Source of the DNA: Gammaproteobacteria bacterium
GTDB lineage: Bacteria; Pseudomonadota; Gammaproteobacteria; Pseudomonadales; UBA3067
Length of the DNA stretch: 16,558 nt
Assembly: GCA_002402085.1 (NCBI GenBank)
Contig: NVVB01000001.1
Location: 144,237 to 160,794 of the forward strand
Direction: 5' to 3'
Shown here: piece after piece, positions 7,029 through 16,457 of the stretch
Numbering within the stretch: position 1 is the first letter of the stretch
How the letters are laid out: each line of letters opens with the position of its first letter
The notes under the pieces: generated by a model
Told to the model about the DNA's origin: nothing
What the model saw: the letters and a program-made list of their open reading frames with translations, nothing else
Databases searched by the model: none
Position numbers and translations under genes: made by a program

Positions 7029-7089
7029 CGCCAACCCGCAAATTTTATCCATAAAACGATTAAACAAGCCCCAAAATAGAATCCTACCT

Positions 7090-8226
7090 ATGAGCAGCAA
7101 AGTAAAAGTCATTGTCGGCATGTCCGGTGGCGTAGATTCTTCTGTCGCGGCCTACCTTCTTCTTCAAGAAAATTATCACGTCGAAGGGCTGTTCATGAAG
7201 AACTGGGATGAAGACGACGGTACCGAATACTGCACCGCTCGAGAAGATTTAAACGATGCGCAACAAGTGTGTGACACACTCAAGATCCCTCTACACACAG
7301 CAAACTTTGCCGCTGAATACTGGGATAACGTATTTGAACACTTTTTATGCGAATACAAAGCCGGAAGAACACCCAATCCGGATATTCTCTGCAACAAAGA
7401 AATAAAATTCAAAGCCTTTTTAGAATACGCCCTCGAACTCGGCGCCGATTATATCGCTACTGGCCACTACGCTCGTAAAAGCGACCACAGTGATTGCGCG
7501 CAACTATTAAAAGGCCTAGACAGCAACAAAGACCAAAGCTACTTTTTACACGCAGTAGCGGGACAACAGCTCGCAAAGACCATTTTTCCTTTAGGGGATT
7601 TAGAAAAGCCTGAAATCCGAGCCATCGCTAAAAAAATGTGTTTCGACAATCACTCCAAAAAAGACAGTACCGGGATTTGCTTTATTGGCGAACGACGCTT
7701 TTCTGACTTTTTATCGCAATATATTCCCGCCCAACCCGGGGTCATTGAGTCCGATCAAGGAGAATCCATCGGCCAACACCAAGGCCTAATGTTCTACACC
7801 TTAGGACAGCGCCAAGGACTCGGGATTGGTGGACTAAGCGACCACAGCGAACAGCCTTGGTATGTCATTGAAAAAGACCTATCAAGGAATGTATTAGTGG
7901 TCGCGCAAAGTAATCAGCACCCGGGGCTATTCAGTCGCATTTTAACCGCCTCGAATATTGACTGGGTGGATCGCCAAGGGCCCACATTACCCTTAAAGTG
8001 CATGGCAAAAACCCGTTACCGACAACCCGACCAGGCGTGCCTAATCGAATCCAACGACCCAAGCATGGCCGATCAAGCCAATACTGTCCAAACGCTAGGG
8101 GATAGCAGCATCAAAGTGACCTTTGAATCTCCTCAGCGCGCTGTCACCCCGGGTCAGTCGGTAGTATTTTACTTAGAAGACAACTGCTTAGGCGGTGCTA
8201 TAATTGAGTCAACGCTCAACCCATAG
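7090..8226 (+). CDS. mnmA: tRNA-specific 2-thiouridylase MnmA
   Basis: MnmA adenylates and thiolates the C2 of wobble U34 in tRNA-Lys, -Glu and -Gln, with sulfur relayed from IscS and the Tus proteins. The N-terminal PP-loop domain has [11 protein letters not shown] (11-21). The catalytic cysteines are C101 ([11 protein letters not shown]) and C197 ([13 protein letters not shown]), matching E. coli C102 and C199. GHYARK (125-130), DQSYFL (148-153) and [14 protein letters not shown] (235-248) are further family blocks, followed by a C-terminal beta-barrel ending in [19 protein letters not shown]. The 378-residue length is normal. It lies between nudJ and hflD as in E. coli. The Shine-Dalgarno sequence is poor. 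Confidence 0.98.
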   Translation: MSSKVKVIVGMSGGVDSSVAAYLLLQENYHVEGLFMKNWDEDDGTEYCTAREDLNDAQQVCDTLKIPLHTANFAAEYWDNVFEHFLCEYKAGRTPNPDILCNKEIKFKAFLEYALELGADYIATGHYARKSDHSDCAQLLKGLDSNKDQSYFLHAVAGQQLAKTIFPLGDLEKPEIRAIAKKMCFDNHSKKDSTGICFIGERRFSDFLSQYIPAQPGVIESDQGESIGQHQGLMFYTLGQRQGLGIGGLSDHSEQPWYVIEKDLSRNVLVVAQSNQHPGLFSRILTASNIDWVDRQGPTLPLKCMAKTRYRQPDQACLIESNDPSMADQANTVQTLGDSSIKVTFESPQRAVTPGQSVVFYLEDNCLGGAIIESTLNP

Positions 8227-8237
8227 AGCACAAAGTG

Positions 8238-8258
8238 AGGCCTCATCGGGCGAGGCCT
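8238..8258. repeat. Stem-loop after mnmA, weak terminator candidate
   Basis: AGGCCTC (8238-8244) and GAGGCCT (8252-8258) make a GC-rich 7 bp stem with a seven-base loop, 12 bases after the mnmA stop. The plus strand continues ACTAATAATAATG, which is not a T-run, so factor-independent termination is doubtful. It may instead protect the mRNA 3' end or mark partial termination before hflD. Confidence 0.45.
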
Positions 8259-8469
8259 ACTAATAATAATGAACGGCCCTGGCCACCTTTGCTGCCAAAA
8301 AAGCACATACAATAAAAAAACTGGTCAGTTGGTGCCAAAAACAGACATTTCAGCGGTTAATACTTTATAAAACACCTAAAAACTCCACATAATTAAGCAG
8401 TGGTTTTGTTTTCAAGCCCTATTTTAATGATTCTGATGAAGTCACACATTCCTTTTTGGGAGAGATTCA

Positions 8470-9114
8470 GTGAAGAAGAAAATGCTTGATCAAACCTTAG
8501 CCCTCGCAGGCGTGTTCCAAGCCGCTCGCATGGTGGACAATATCGCCCACCGTGGCAGCGTCCCCGAGCAAAGCTACGAAGAGTCCATCAACAGTCTTTT
8601 CAGCCTAGACCCAAGCACTGTCTACGATGTCTACTCGACCGATCACGCTGCACAATTGGGCTTAGATATTATCGAACAAGTATTAAGCCAAGAAAAACCC
8701 GGCCAATACGCTGAGACGATTCGATATACCCTTGCACTCATTCACCTTGAAAAGATGTTATCCAAAAAAGCGGGGTTGCTTTCAACTATACGACGTCGCG
8801 TTGAAACCAGTAAGGATCAGATCAAACATTTTGACTCATCACTTCACGCGGCCATCATCTCTAAACTCGCAAGCATCTACGTGGACACATTAGGCACGTT
8901 TCGGTTCAGGATTCAGGTCAGAGGCAACGCCAACTACTTGCAAAACCCCGTCAACACCGACCGCGTTAGGGCCTCGCTTTTGGCTGGCATACGATCAGCA
9001 ATGTTGTGGCGTCAACTAGGCGGGCGCCGTTGGCAACTGTTCTTTAATCGCGGCAAGCTTCTTCAAGCCGCTCATGAGCTAAATCATCAAGACGGCAGCG
9101 TAATCATTCATTAA
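8470..9114 (+). CDS. hflD: High-frequency lysogenization protein HflD homolog
   Basis: HflD is a mostly helical, membrane-associated protein; in E. coli it restrains phage lambda CII, while its housekeeping role is unclear. The 214-residue length matches E. coli (213). Recognisable blocks are LALAGVFQAARMV (10-22), the helical RYTLALIHLEKMLSKK (75-90) and, near the C-terminus, VRASLLAGIRSAMLWRQLGG followed by RRWQLFFNR. The proposed start is GTG at 8470 with GGGAG at 8458-8462. It gives 14 residues up to LALAG, exactly as in E. coli; an in-frame ATG at 8482 is an alternative four codons later. It lies between mnmA and purB as in E. coli, but here with long gaps on both sides (243 and 388 bases). 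Confidence 0.93.
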   Translation: MKKKMLDQTLALAGVFQAARMVDNIAHRGSVPEQSYEESINSLFSLDPSTVYDVYSTDHAAQLGLDIIEQVLSQEKPGQYAETIRYTLALIHLEKMLSKKAGLLSTIRRRVETSKDQIKHFDSSLHAAIISKLASIYVDTLGTFRFRIQVRGNANYLQNPVNTDRVRASLLAGIRSAMLWRQLGGRRWQLFFNRGKLLQAAHELNHQDGSVIIH

Positions 9115-9117
9115 TGC

Positions 9118-9136
9118 GCTTCAGAGGGGCTGAAGC
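9118..9136. repeat. Stem-loop directly after hflD
   Basis: GCTTCAG (9118-9124) and CTGAAGC (9130-9136) form a perfect 7 bp stem with loop AGGGG, four bases after the hflD stop. The following bases are AAGCCTCTCGC rather than a T-run, so it is at best a weak terminator or an mRNA end-protecting stem. Confidence 0.45.
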
Positions 9137-9445
9137 AAGCCTCTCGCACCTCCCGTTCCCCGCAAAAGTAAGGATTAGCTCAATTCCCTGCGTGCAGCGA
9201 GTTATTCTCGGTTGCTCCCGCACAGCCAGCCTTCCCCCTCCTTAATACGATAAAACATCACCAAGATGAAACAACACGCCAAATACGCTACAATCCCCGC
9301 CCCGGTGATTTACGCACCCTGGACCTAGGCGCTTGAAATATTGCTGCTTTAGCCCTGGCTTTAACGGCTTGAATTAAACGCGCATTACGTCCAGACGTAT
9401 AGACTTCTGCAACATTGAATCTATGCACGTGGAAATAGGCTCATC

Positions 9446-9451
9446 TATAAT
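9446..9451 (+). promoter_or_regulatory. Perfect -10 hexamer, likely purB promoter
   Basis: TATAAT at 9446-9451 would start transcription near 9458, giving a purB leader of about 45 bases. No good -35 lies 16-18 bases upstream (TTGAAT at 9415-9420 is too far away), so an activator or another promoter may be involved. Confidence 0.4.
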
Positions 9452-9493
9452 TCAGCCCACCCGATACCCTTTTACCTTCAATACAACCCTTAA

Positions 9494-10870
<1,377 letters not shown>

Positions 10871-10898
10871 TTAGGACTCGCTCGAAGGAAAAAGCTCG

Positions 10899-12098
10899 AT
10901 GAACAAACCCGCCCCGCAGGCTTTAGATTATCTAGGAGGCCTCACGGCTGAACAGTTCATCGAGCAATACTGGCAAAAAAAACCACTCCTGATTCGTTCT
11001 GCATTTAGCGATACTGAATCATGGGTGGACGCCGACACCTTAGCCGGGCTTGCGCTCGAAGAAGACGTAGAGTCCCGCATCGTTAGCGGTCACCCAGACC
11101 TGGGCTCTGACTCCTGGCAGTTACAACAAGGCCCCCTTGAAGAAAGTACGTTCGCCACGCTCGGGGACGAAAACTGGACGCTATTGGTTCAAGCTGTCGA
11201 TCATTACCTGCCCGAAGTCGCACAACTGATGCCCTGCTTTGATTTTATCCCAGGCTGGCGTCAAGACGATATTATGGCCAGTTACGCGGTACCGGGAGGC
11301 AGTGTTGGTCCTCATTACGATCAATACGACGTATTTTTATTACAAGGCAGCGGCACCAAGACGTGGCAAGTAGGAGAAGTCTGCGATCAACACTCGAACC
11401 TACTCGAAAACTGCCCACTGAGTATTCTCGAACAATTTAACCCCCAACAATCGTGGACCTTGGCCCCAGGCGACATGCTCTATCTGCCCGCTAACTGGTC
11501 CCATTTCGGCGTTGCAGACACCGAAGGCATTACCTTGTCTGTAGGCTTCAGAGCCCCCTCCACGCAAGAGTTTCTTGATCATTTTGTGGGTCTTTGCGCG
11601 ACTCAGTTTGGTAATAAAATTCATTACCAAGACGCAGATTTAACGACACAAAAAAATAACGGCTGGATAGATCCAAAGGCGGTTCATACGTTTCAATCCT
11701 TACTCCAGGATTTAATCCAGGACGAGCAAAAAATCGCGCTAACGCTTGCCCAATTAGGCTCCCAATCGAAATACCCGCATCACTCACCCAACCAAGACGC
11801 AGATGAAATGATGCCGTTATCTGAAGTATTAGATAACATCGAATCTAGCCTTATTCGCGATGAAAACACCCGTATCAATTATCTTGGCGACCAAGCATGT
11901 CCTCAGCAACTTTTTATCAATGGCGAGCGCGTCGATTTCCCTGCCAACGCGCAAATCGAAAAATTAATTCTATTATTAGCACATCAGCGAACCATCGAAA
12001 TAAGCAGCTTAGTGCCGTTACTCGAAAATAAAGACTGCTTCCAGTGGTTTCAGCGCCTGTATAATTCAGGCCACTTTTACTATCAAGAAGGTGATTAA
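10899..12098 (+). CDS. roxA: Cupin/JmjC ribosomal oxygenase, RoxA (YcfD) family
   Basis: E. coli RoxA (YcfD) is an Fe(II)/2-oxoglutarate dioxygenase that hydroxylates an arginine of ribosomal protein uL16. This 399-residue protein has the family layout: a JmjC double-stranded beta-helix (about 20-220), a helical dimerisation part (about 220-310) and a C-terminal winged-helix-like domain (about 320-399). The iron ligands appear as H139 and D141 in PGGSVGPHYDQYDVF and H202 in NWSHFGVA. GDMLYLPANW (191-200) and LSVGFRAPS (213-221) are also typical; the HxD motif reads HYD where E. coli has HLD. It starts 28 bases after purB with AAGGA upstream and is followed by the hexamer array and the GNAT gene. 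The substrate is inferred from the family. Confidence 0.9.
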   Translation: MNKPAPQALDYLGGLTAEQFIEQYWQKKPLLIRSAFSDTESWVDADTLAGLALEEDVESRIVSGHPDLGSDSWQLQQGPLEESTFATLGDENWTLLVQAVDHYLPEVAQLMPCFDFIPGWRQDDIMASYAVPGGSVGPHYDQYDVFLLQGSGTKTWQVGEVCDQHSNLLENCPLSILEQFNPQQSWTLAPGDMLYLPANWSHFGVADTEGITLSVGFRAPSTQEFLDHFVGLCATQFGNKIHYQDADLTTQKNNGWIDPKAVHTFQSLLQDLIQDEQKIALTLAQLGSQSKYPHHSPNQDADEMMPLSEVLDNIESSLIRDENTRINYLGDQACPQQLFINGERVDFPANAQIEKLILLLAHQRTIEISSLVPLLENKDCFQWFQRLYNSGHFYYQEGD

Positions 12099-12134
12099 CG
12101 CGCCTCTATCTCTAACGTCTCGCAAACGATAACC

Positions 12135-12194
12135 ACTATAACTATAACTATAACTATAACTATAACTATAACTATAACTATAACTATAACTATG
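12135..12194. repeat. Hexanucleotide tandem array (ACTATA), about 10 units
   Basis: Nine perfect ACTATA units fill 12135-12188 and a tenth, ACTATG (12189-12194), differs only in its last base; that change creates the first ATG of the downstream frame. Read in another phase the array is a string of TATAAC hexamers, each one base away from the consensus -10 TATAAT, at 6-base spacing. Arrays of this purity usually change copy number by polymerase slippage. It lies between roxA and the GNAT gene, where promoter and ribosome binding site should be. It is not a CRISPR: there are no spacers. Confidence 0.97.
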
Positions 12195-13154
12195 ACTCAG
12201 GCTAAAGCAATGAACATAACCGTCCTCCCCGCTGACTGGCAAACACACGGCGAGTCATTGAAAGAAGTACGCACGCAAGTGTTCGTAGTCGAACAAAACG
12301 TTCCAGAAGAAATGGAATGGGAAGAAGAGGATAATCACGCACAACATTTTCTCGCCCAGCATGAGCAAGCCCCTATCGGTACCGCGCGCCTACTCAGCAG
12401 CGGACAAATTGGCCGTATGGCAGTGTTAAAACCTTACCGACAACAAGGCATAGGCAGTCAATTATTACAGGCCTGCTTAGATGCCGCAGCACACCAAAAA
12501 CTACCCCGCTTATTTCTCCATGCCCAAAATGATGCCATCGCTTTTTATGAAAAGTTCGGTTTCATAATTGCCGGAGAGGAGTTTTATGAAGCAGGAATTC
12601 CCCACCATAAAATGACTCTAAAAAACAAAGCCCAAGCAGCTGACTCAAACCTACCTGAGCAGATTCTGGGCCAATCAGAGCAACTTTATCGTCATAAAGT
12701 CACTGACGAACTAAGCGCTTTAATTGCCAGTATGGTCCAACAAGGTTCCCGATCGGTATGTCTATTGTGCTGGGACTTAAGCCCGGAATTACTAGATAAC
12801 GAGTCCTGCCGCGACGCTTTCTCATATTTCTTAAGAAAGAACCCCCACTCAACTGCAAAAATACTTATTCAAGACAGTGGCAAAATCACTCGCTATGGGC
12901 ATCGCCTTTTAGAGTTAAGTCGACGCTTACCGAGCCATATAGAGATTCGAAAAATAGATCGCGATTTTGCGGAAGTCGAGGAGTTTGTACTAACGGTTGA
13001 TGATCAAGGCGTAATATTAAAAGCCAGCCTAGACCAAAAAGAATTCACCTGCCAATTTAACGCAAAAGCCAAAGCTGCAGAAAAAAATGCCTTATTCGAC
13101 AACATTTGGCGCCACAGTGAAACGGACCCGAACTTAAGAAGTTTAAGCATTTAG
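12192..13154 (+). CDS. GNAT acetyltransferase with an extra C-terminal domain
   Basis: The frame encodes 320 residues from ATG 12192, or 314 from the better-supported ATG 12210. Residues about 8-145 (320-aa numbering) are a GNAT N-acetyltransferase of the ElaA/YjcF-like sort: VRTQVFVVEQNVPEEMEWEE near the N-terminus, the acetyl-CoA loop R83-QQGIG followed by SQLL, and NDAIAFYEKFGF (113-124). The substrate is unknown. Residues about 160-320 form a second domain without a catalytic motif I know. Parts such as AKILIQDSGKITRYGHRLLE recall a phospholipase-D-like fold that lacks the HKD residues, and I believe Pfam now calls it a DUF found with GNATs (possibly DUF7931). A GNAT gene near purB is also recalled in Pseudomonas. 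Expression may be affected by the hexamer array that abuts its start. Confidence 0.85.
   Translation: MTQAKAMNITVLPADWQTHGESLKEVRTQVFVVEQNVPEEMEWEEEDNHAQHFLAQHEQAPIGTARLLSSGQIGRMAVLKPYRQQGIGSQLLQACLDAAAHQKLPRLFLHAQNDAIAFYEKFGFIIAGEEFYEAGIPHHKMTLKNKAQAADSNLPEQILGQSEQLYRHKVTDELSALIASMVQQGSRSVCLLCWDLSPELLDNESCRDAFSYFLRKNPHSTAKILIQDSGKITRYGHRLLELSRRLPSHIEIRKIDRDFAEVEEFVLTVDDQGVILKASLDQKEFTCQFNAKAKAAEKNALFDNIWRHSETDPNLRSLSI
12198..12212 (+). promoter_or_regulatory. Weak ribosome site deciding the GNAT start at ATG 12210
   Basis: CAGG (12198-12201) stands eight bases before the ATG at 12210-12212. The upstream ATG at 12192 has only the AT-rich array before it and no purine-rich site. This favours 12210, giving MNITVLPADW as the N-terminus, a usual beginning for this GNAT type. 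Confidence 0.5.
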
Positions 13155-13161
13155 TGTAGTC

Positions 13162-13209
13162 AGCATCTAGGTTGAACCTATACTAAATACCCTATACTAC
13201 CTAGCATCT
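13162..13209. promoter_or_regulatory. Repeat-packed control region before the exported-protein gene
   Basis: The 89-base gap holds a perfect 13-base palindrome, TAGGTT-G-AACCTA (13168-13180). It also has a nine-base direct repeat CCTATACTA (13177-13185 and 13191-13199) at 14-base spacing, an inverted pair CTAGGT (13167-13172) with ACCTAG (13199-13204), and AGCATCT near both ends (13162-13168 and 13203-13209). TTGAAC (13172-13177), 15 bases, TATACT (13193-13198) is a possible promoter overlapping the palindrome. This suggests a regulated promoter with an operator, but no regulator can be named. Confidence 0.45.
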
Positions 13210-13243
13210 CATACTTGGTATCTCATTTTAAAATGGGTTCATC

Positions 13244-14098
13244 ATGCGACTAGCAAAGCGATCAAGCGGGTTGTTTTCATTATTAAACGCCCTCTCTAAA
13301 CGTCTATCAACAATACTGTTTACATCGCTGATTGTCCTAGCGTTCAACGTTCAATTGTTATCCTCGGCTTGGGCCGCCCCGCTTAAAACCACCATTATTA
13401 GCACCCAAAAACCTGCAACTCAACTGATCGAACACCTGACGCCATTAATCACGCCGCCTGCGTCCATCACCGCCATCGATCATCAATTAATTATTCGCGC
13501 AAATGCGAGTGCAGTGACTGAAATAAAAACAATATTAATCGCCATCGACGTAGCACCTGAAAACTTAATCGTTCAAATTCGACAACACGCCCCCCAACGT
13601 ATGCACCGAAAAGACCCGTCCAAACTATCGGGTTCTACATCCACTCGCATCAGCACTAAAACCCTACGCGAGCCCAAAATATCTTCTTACAAGCTAATTG
13701 AAGGCGAAGCGTTAGTCATTCAGCAATCCGCAAGCCCCGGACTAATATTGAATTTACGACCATCCCAAAGTAATTCGCCCCCGTTCTTCGCCCTCACCTT
13801 AAGCATTGACCGTATTGGCGAGCGATTACAGCTGCGTTACACGCTTCAAGAAAGTCATAACAAGAACCTCAGTGCCCACAGCATTAATGGTAGCCGAGAA
13901 ATTAATCGCATTGAAGGCGTGCTCTTAGGGCACATGAATAGCTGGATGGATTTAACCGCTACGTCCCCTCAAAGCACGCCCACTTCCCAGAACACCCCGC
14001 AACATCAAAATACAACCACACGATCCCTTCCGCGCGCTCACCACGGTTCTCCCCCGGCTTGGCAAGTAAGAATCCAAAGAGAACACTCAATGCAATAG
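13244..14098 (+). CDS. Exported protein with secretin N-domain-like region
   Basis: The 284-residue protein begins with a long signal peptide: a basic N-region, a hydrophobic stretch at about 23-40, and a signal-peptidase-I site AWA after residue 44; there is no lipobox. Residues about 48-113 resemble the N1-type domain of secretins and NolW-like proteins: a strand, the QLIEHLTPLI helix, ITAIDHQLIIRA, then an AVTEIKTILIAID helix and a final strand. There is no C-terminal secretin pore domain. Residues 147-240 look beta-rich, and 240-284 are a Ser/Thr/Gln/His-rich tail. Similar small stand-alone proteins exist in pseudomonads, but I know of no assigned function. It probably works in the periplasm. 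The Shine-Dalgarno sequence is weak. A terminator follows 52 bases after the stop. Confidence 0.7.
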   Translation: MRLAKRSSGLFSLLNALSKRLSTILFTSLIVLAFNVQLLSSAWAAPLKTTIISTQKPATQLIEHLTPLITPPASITAIDHQLIIRANASAVTEIKTILIAIDVAPENLIVQIRQHAPQRMHRKDPSKLSGSTSTRISTKTLREPKISSYKLIEGEALVIQQSASPGLILNLRPSQSNSPPFFALTLSIDRIGERLQLRYTLQESHNKNLSAHSINGSREINRIEGVLLGHMNSWMDLTATSPQSTPTSQNTPQHQNTTTRSLPRAHHGSPPAWQVRIQREHSMQ

Positions 14099-14150
14099 TT
14101 AGCCTCTAGTACGTTCAAACCGAATTAAAACTTACTTTATTTAAAGCAAA

Positions 14151-14175
14151 AAAAACCCGGCAGAACCGGGTTTTT
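14151..14175. terminator. Bidirectional terminator between the exported-protein gene and glcB
   Basis: AAAAACCCGG (14151-14160) and CCGGGTTTTT (14166-14175) form a 10 bp stem with loop CAGAA. The plus strand ends in five Ts. On the minus strand the stem is followed by a run of eight Ts (an A-run at 14148-14155 on the plus strand). It serves both convergent genes. Confidence 0.92.
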
Positions 14176-14215
14176 AAATTAGCATCTACTGCCGAATTTT
14201 AATGAACGCCAAACC

Positions 14216-16390
14216 TTATGAGGCTTGCGCTTTCAACTTCAATCGCATTGCATGAAGCACAGGCTCAGTGTAACCATTCGGTTGCTCAGTGCCTCTCAAA
14301 ACCAACTCGCAAGCGGCTTGGAATGCAATATTGTCATCAAAATTAGGCGCCATGTTGGTATAACTAGCATCCGCAGAATTTTGACGATCCACGACACCCG
14401 CCATGCGCTTCAAGGTTTCTAGCACCTGCTCTTCAGTGCATATACCGTGATGCAACCAGTTTGCAATATGCTGACTAGAAATACGAAGCGTGGCGCGATC
14501 TTCCATCAAGCCGACATCGTTGATATCAGGCACTTTAGAACACCCTACACCATGATCAATCCAACGTACCACATAACCCAAAATACCCTGCGCATTGTTA
14601 TCCAGCTCTTGCTGAATTTGCTCTGGCGTTAAGTTGTTTTCAGTCATCAATGGAATTGTAAGGATATCGTCTAGGCTGGCCTTAGCACGACTCATTAACT
14701 CGTCTTGACGATCCGACACACACACTTGATGGTAATGCATCACATGCAACGTCGCAGCGGTTGGTGAAGGTACCCATGCGCAGTTCGCACCGGACATTGG
14801 GTGAGCAATTTTTGCGTCCATCATGTTGGCCATAAGATCAGGCATGGCCCACATGCCTTTACCGATTTGAGCAACCCCTTTAAGGCCTGTTTCTAAACCG
14901 TTATCAACGTTCCAATCTTCATAGGCTTTAATCCATGCTTCTTGCTTCATATCGCCTTTCAAAATCATCGGGCCGGCTTCCATACTGGTATGAATTTCAT
15001 CACCCGTACGATCCAAGAAACCGGTATTGATGAAAATCACGCGATCTTTAACGGCACGAATACACTCCTTCAAATTCACCGTAGTACGACGCTCTTCATC
15101 CATGATGCCTACTTTAAGGGTGTTTTCGCTAAGCCCTAATGCTTTTTCGACTCGGCCGAATAACTCACAAGTAAAGGCTACTTCTTCGGGGCCGTGCATT
15201 TTAGGTTTAACGATATACACATTGCCTGCGCGGCTGTTTTGGAACGGACTTTTGCCGTTTAAATCGTGAATAGCAATTAGGCCTGTCACCAAGATATCCA
15301 TGATACCTTCAGGCACTTCGTTACCATTTTTATCTAAAATCGCGCCATTAGTCATCAAGTGGCCAACATTACGAATAAGTAGCATGCTACGACCTGGCAA
15401 CGTCACCTCGCTCTCATCAAGGCCTTTATATACTCGATCCGCATTCAGTGTGCGAGTCACTGTCTTGCCGCCTTTTTTAAACGACTCAGAAAGCGTGCCA
15501 TTCATTAGGCCCAGCCAGTTACGATAAATAACCACTTTATCTTCAGCATCAACCGCTGCAACCGAGTCTTCGCAATCTTGGATAGTGGTAATCGCTGATT
15601 CTAACAACACGTCTTTAACATGAGCAGAATCGCCTTTGCCAATAGAGTTTTCGGCATCCACTTGAATTTCGATATGAAGCTCATTGTTTTTTAACAAAAC
15701 AGCTTTAGGCGCTGCAGCTTCGCCTTGATACCCCTGGTATTGAGAGGAATCTTTCAACGCTACTTTTTCGCCACTGGCCAAAGTAACCTGTAGTTGGCCG
15801 TTTTCAATGGCGTACAAAGTCGCTTCTTCATGGGAACCGCTGGCCAAAGGTGCCGCATTATTTAAAAACTGCTTGGCATAAGCGATTACGCGATCACCCC
15901 GTACAGGGTTAAAACCTTTGCCTTTTTCTGCGCCATCTTCTTCGGCGATAACATCGGTGCCATAGAGCGCATCATATAAGCTACCCCAACGCGCATTGGC
16001 GGCATTGAGCGCATAGCGAGCATTCATAACAGGTACAACCAACTGAGGGCCTGCAATCGTCGCTATCTCAGCATCAACATTTTGAGTGGACACTGAAAAA
16101 TCTTCCCCTTCGGGAACTAAATAACCAATCTCGGTCAAGAATGCTTTGTATTCAACCGCATCAACGGCCTTCCCTTTTTGTGCCAAATGCCACGCATCGA
16201 CTTGCGCTTGAATTTTGTCTCTTTTGGCGAGTAAGGCTTTATTCTTAGGGCCTAATTCATGCACGATTGCATCAAAAGAGGCCCAATAGGCTTCTGGATC
16301 CACCCCAGTTCCGGGTATCACATCATTTTCAATTAAATCGAAGAGGATCTTCTCGATCTGTAGACCACCTTTTTGGATGCGCTTTGTCAT
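14216..16390 (-). CDS. glcB: Malate synthase G
   Basis: GlcB condenses glyoxylate with acetyl-CoA to malate in the glyoxylate and glycolate pathways; it is the monomeric, Mg2+-dependent G form. From ATG 16390 it has 724 residues (E. coli 723). In that numbering the catalytic arginine is R340 (IRNVGHLMT), the catalytic base D631 lies in [18 protein letters not shown], and the metal-binding acids fall in GIMDEERRT and FLDRTGDE. The [20 protein letters not shown] and [15 protein letters not shown] blocks are nearly invariant. The frame stays open to a GTG at 16405, but GAGG (16399-16402, minus strand) stands nine bases before ATG 16390, so that start is chosen. It is convergent with the secretin-like gene. 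No glycolate-oxidase genes are in the window. Confidence 0.97.
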   Translation of the reverse strand: MTKRIQKGGLQIEKILFDLIENDVIPGTGVDPEAYWASFDAIVHELGPKNKALLAKRDKIQAQVDAWHLAQKGKAVDAVEYKAFLTEIGYLVPEGEDFSVSTQNVDAEIATIAGPQLVVPVMNARYALNAANARWGSLYDALYGTDVIAEEDGAEKGKGFNPVRGDRVIAYAKQFLNNAAPLASGSHEEATLYAIENGQLQVTLASGEKVALKDSSQYQGYQGEAAAPKAVLLKNNELHIEIQVDAENSIGKGDSAHVKDVLLESAITTIQDCEDSVAAVDAEDKVVIYRNWLGLMNGTLSESFKKGGKTVTRTLNADRVYKGLDESEVTLPGRSMLLIRNVGHLMTNGAILDKNGNEVPEGIMDILVTGLIAIHDLNGKSPFQNSRAGNVYIVKPKMHGPEEVAFTCELFGRVEKALGLSENTLKVGIMDEERRTTVNLKECIRAVKDRVIFINTGFLDRTGDEIHTSMEAGPMILKGDMKQEAWIKAYEDWNVDNGLETGLKGVAQIGKGMWAMPDLMANMMDAKIAHPMSGANCAWVPSPTAATLHVMHYHQVCVSDRQDELMSRAKASLDDILTIPLMTENNLTPEQIQQELDNNAQGILGYVVRWIDHGVGCSKVPDINDVGLMEDRATLRISSQHIANWLHHGICTEEQVLETLKRMAGVVDRQNSADASYTNMAPNFDDNIAFQAACELVLRGTEQPNGYTEPVLHAMRLKLKAQAS

Positions 16391-16444
16391 GGGGTGTTGC
16401 CTCACACTTATCGTCGGATAAATTAATCTATAAGTCTAAACCAC

Positions 16445-16457
16445 GCCAAAGTTTGGC
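16445..16457. promoter_or_regulatory. Perfect 13-base palindrome upstream of glcB
   Basis: GCCAAA-G-TTTGGC is a perfect inverted repeat 55 bases before the glcB start. It lies just upstream of a possible minus-strand -10 TATAGA (near 16428-16433), where an operator or activator site would sit. No known operator consensus is claimed. Confidence 0.45.

Noticed and set aside
12135..12194. Tandem repeats as a CRISPR array or plasmid iterons
   Set aside because: The units are 6 bases with no spacers, and no replication or Cas gene is nearby; it is a simple sequence repeat.
12066..12248. Minus-strand frame encoding a Ser-Tyr dipeptide repeat protein
   Set aside because: The repeat is simply the hexamer array translated; there is no ribosome site, and the rest overlaps roxA and the GNAT gene antisense.
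16391..16405. GTG at 16405 as the glcB start
   Set aside because: It adds five residues without family support and has no ribosome site; ATG 16390 has GAGG at good spacing and gives the usual length.
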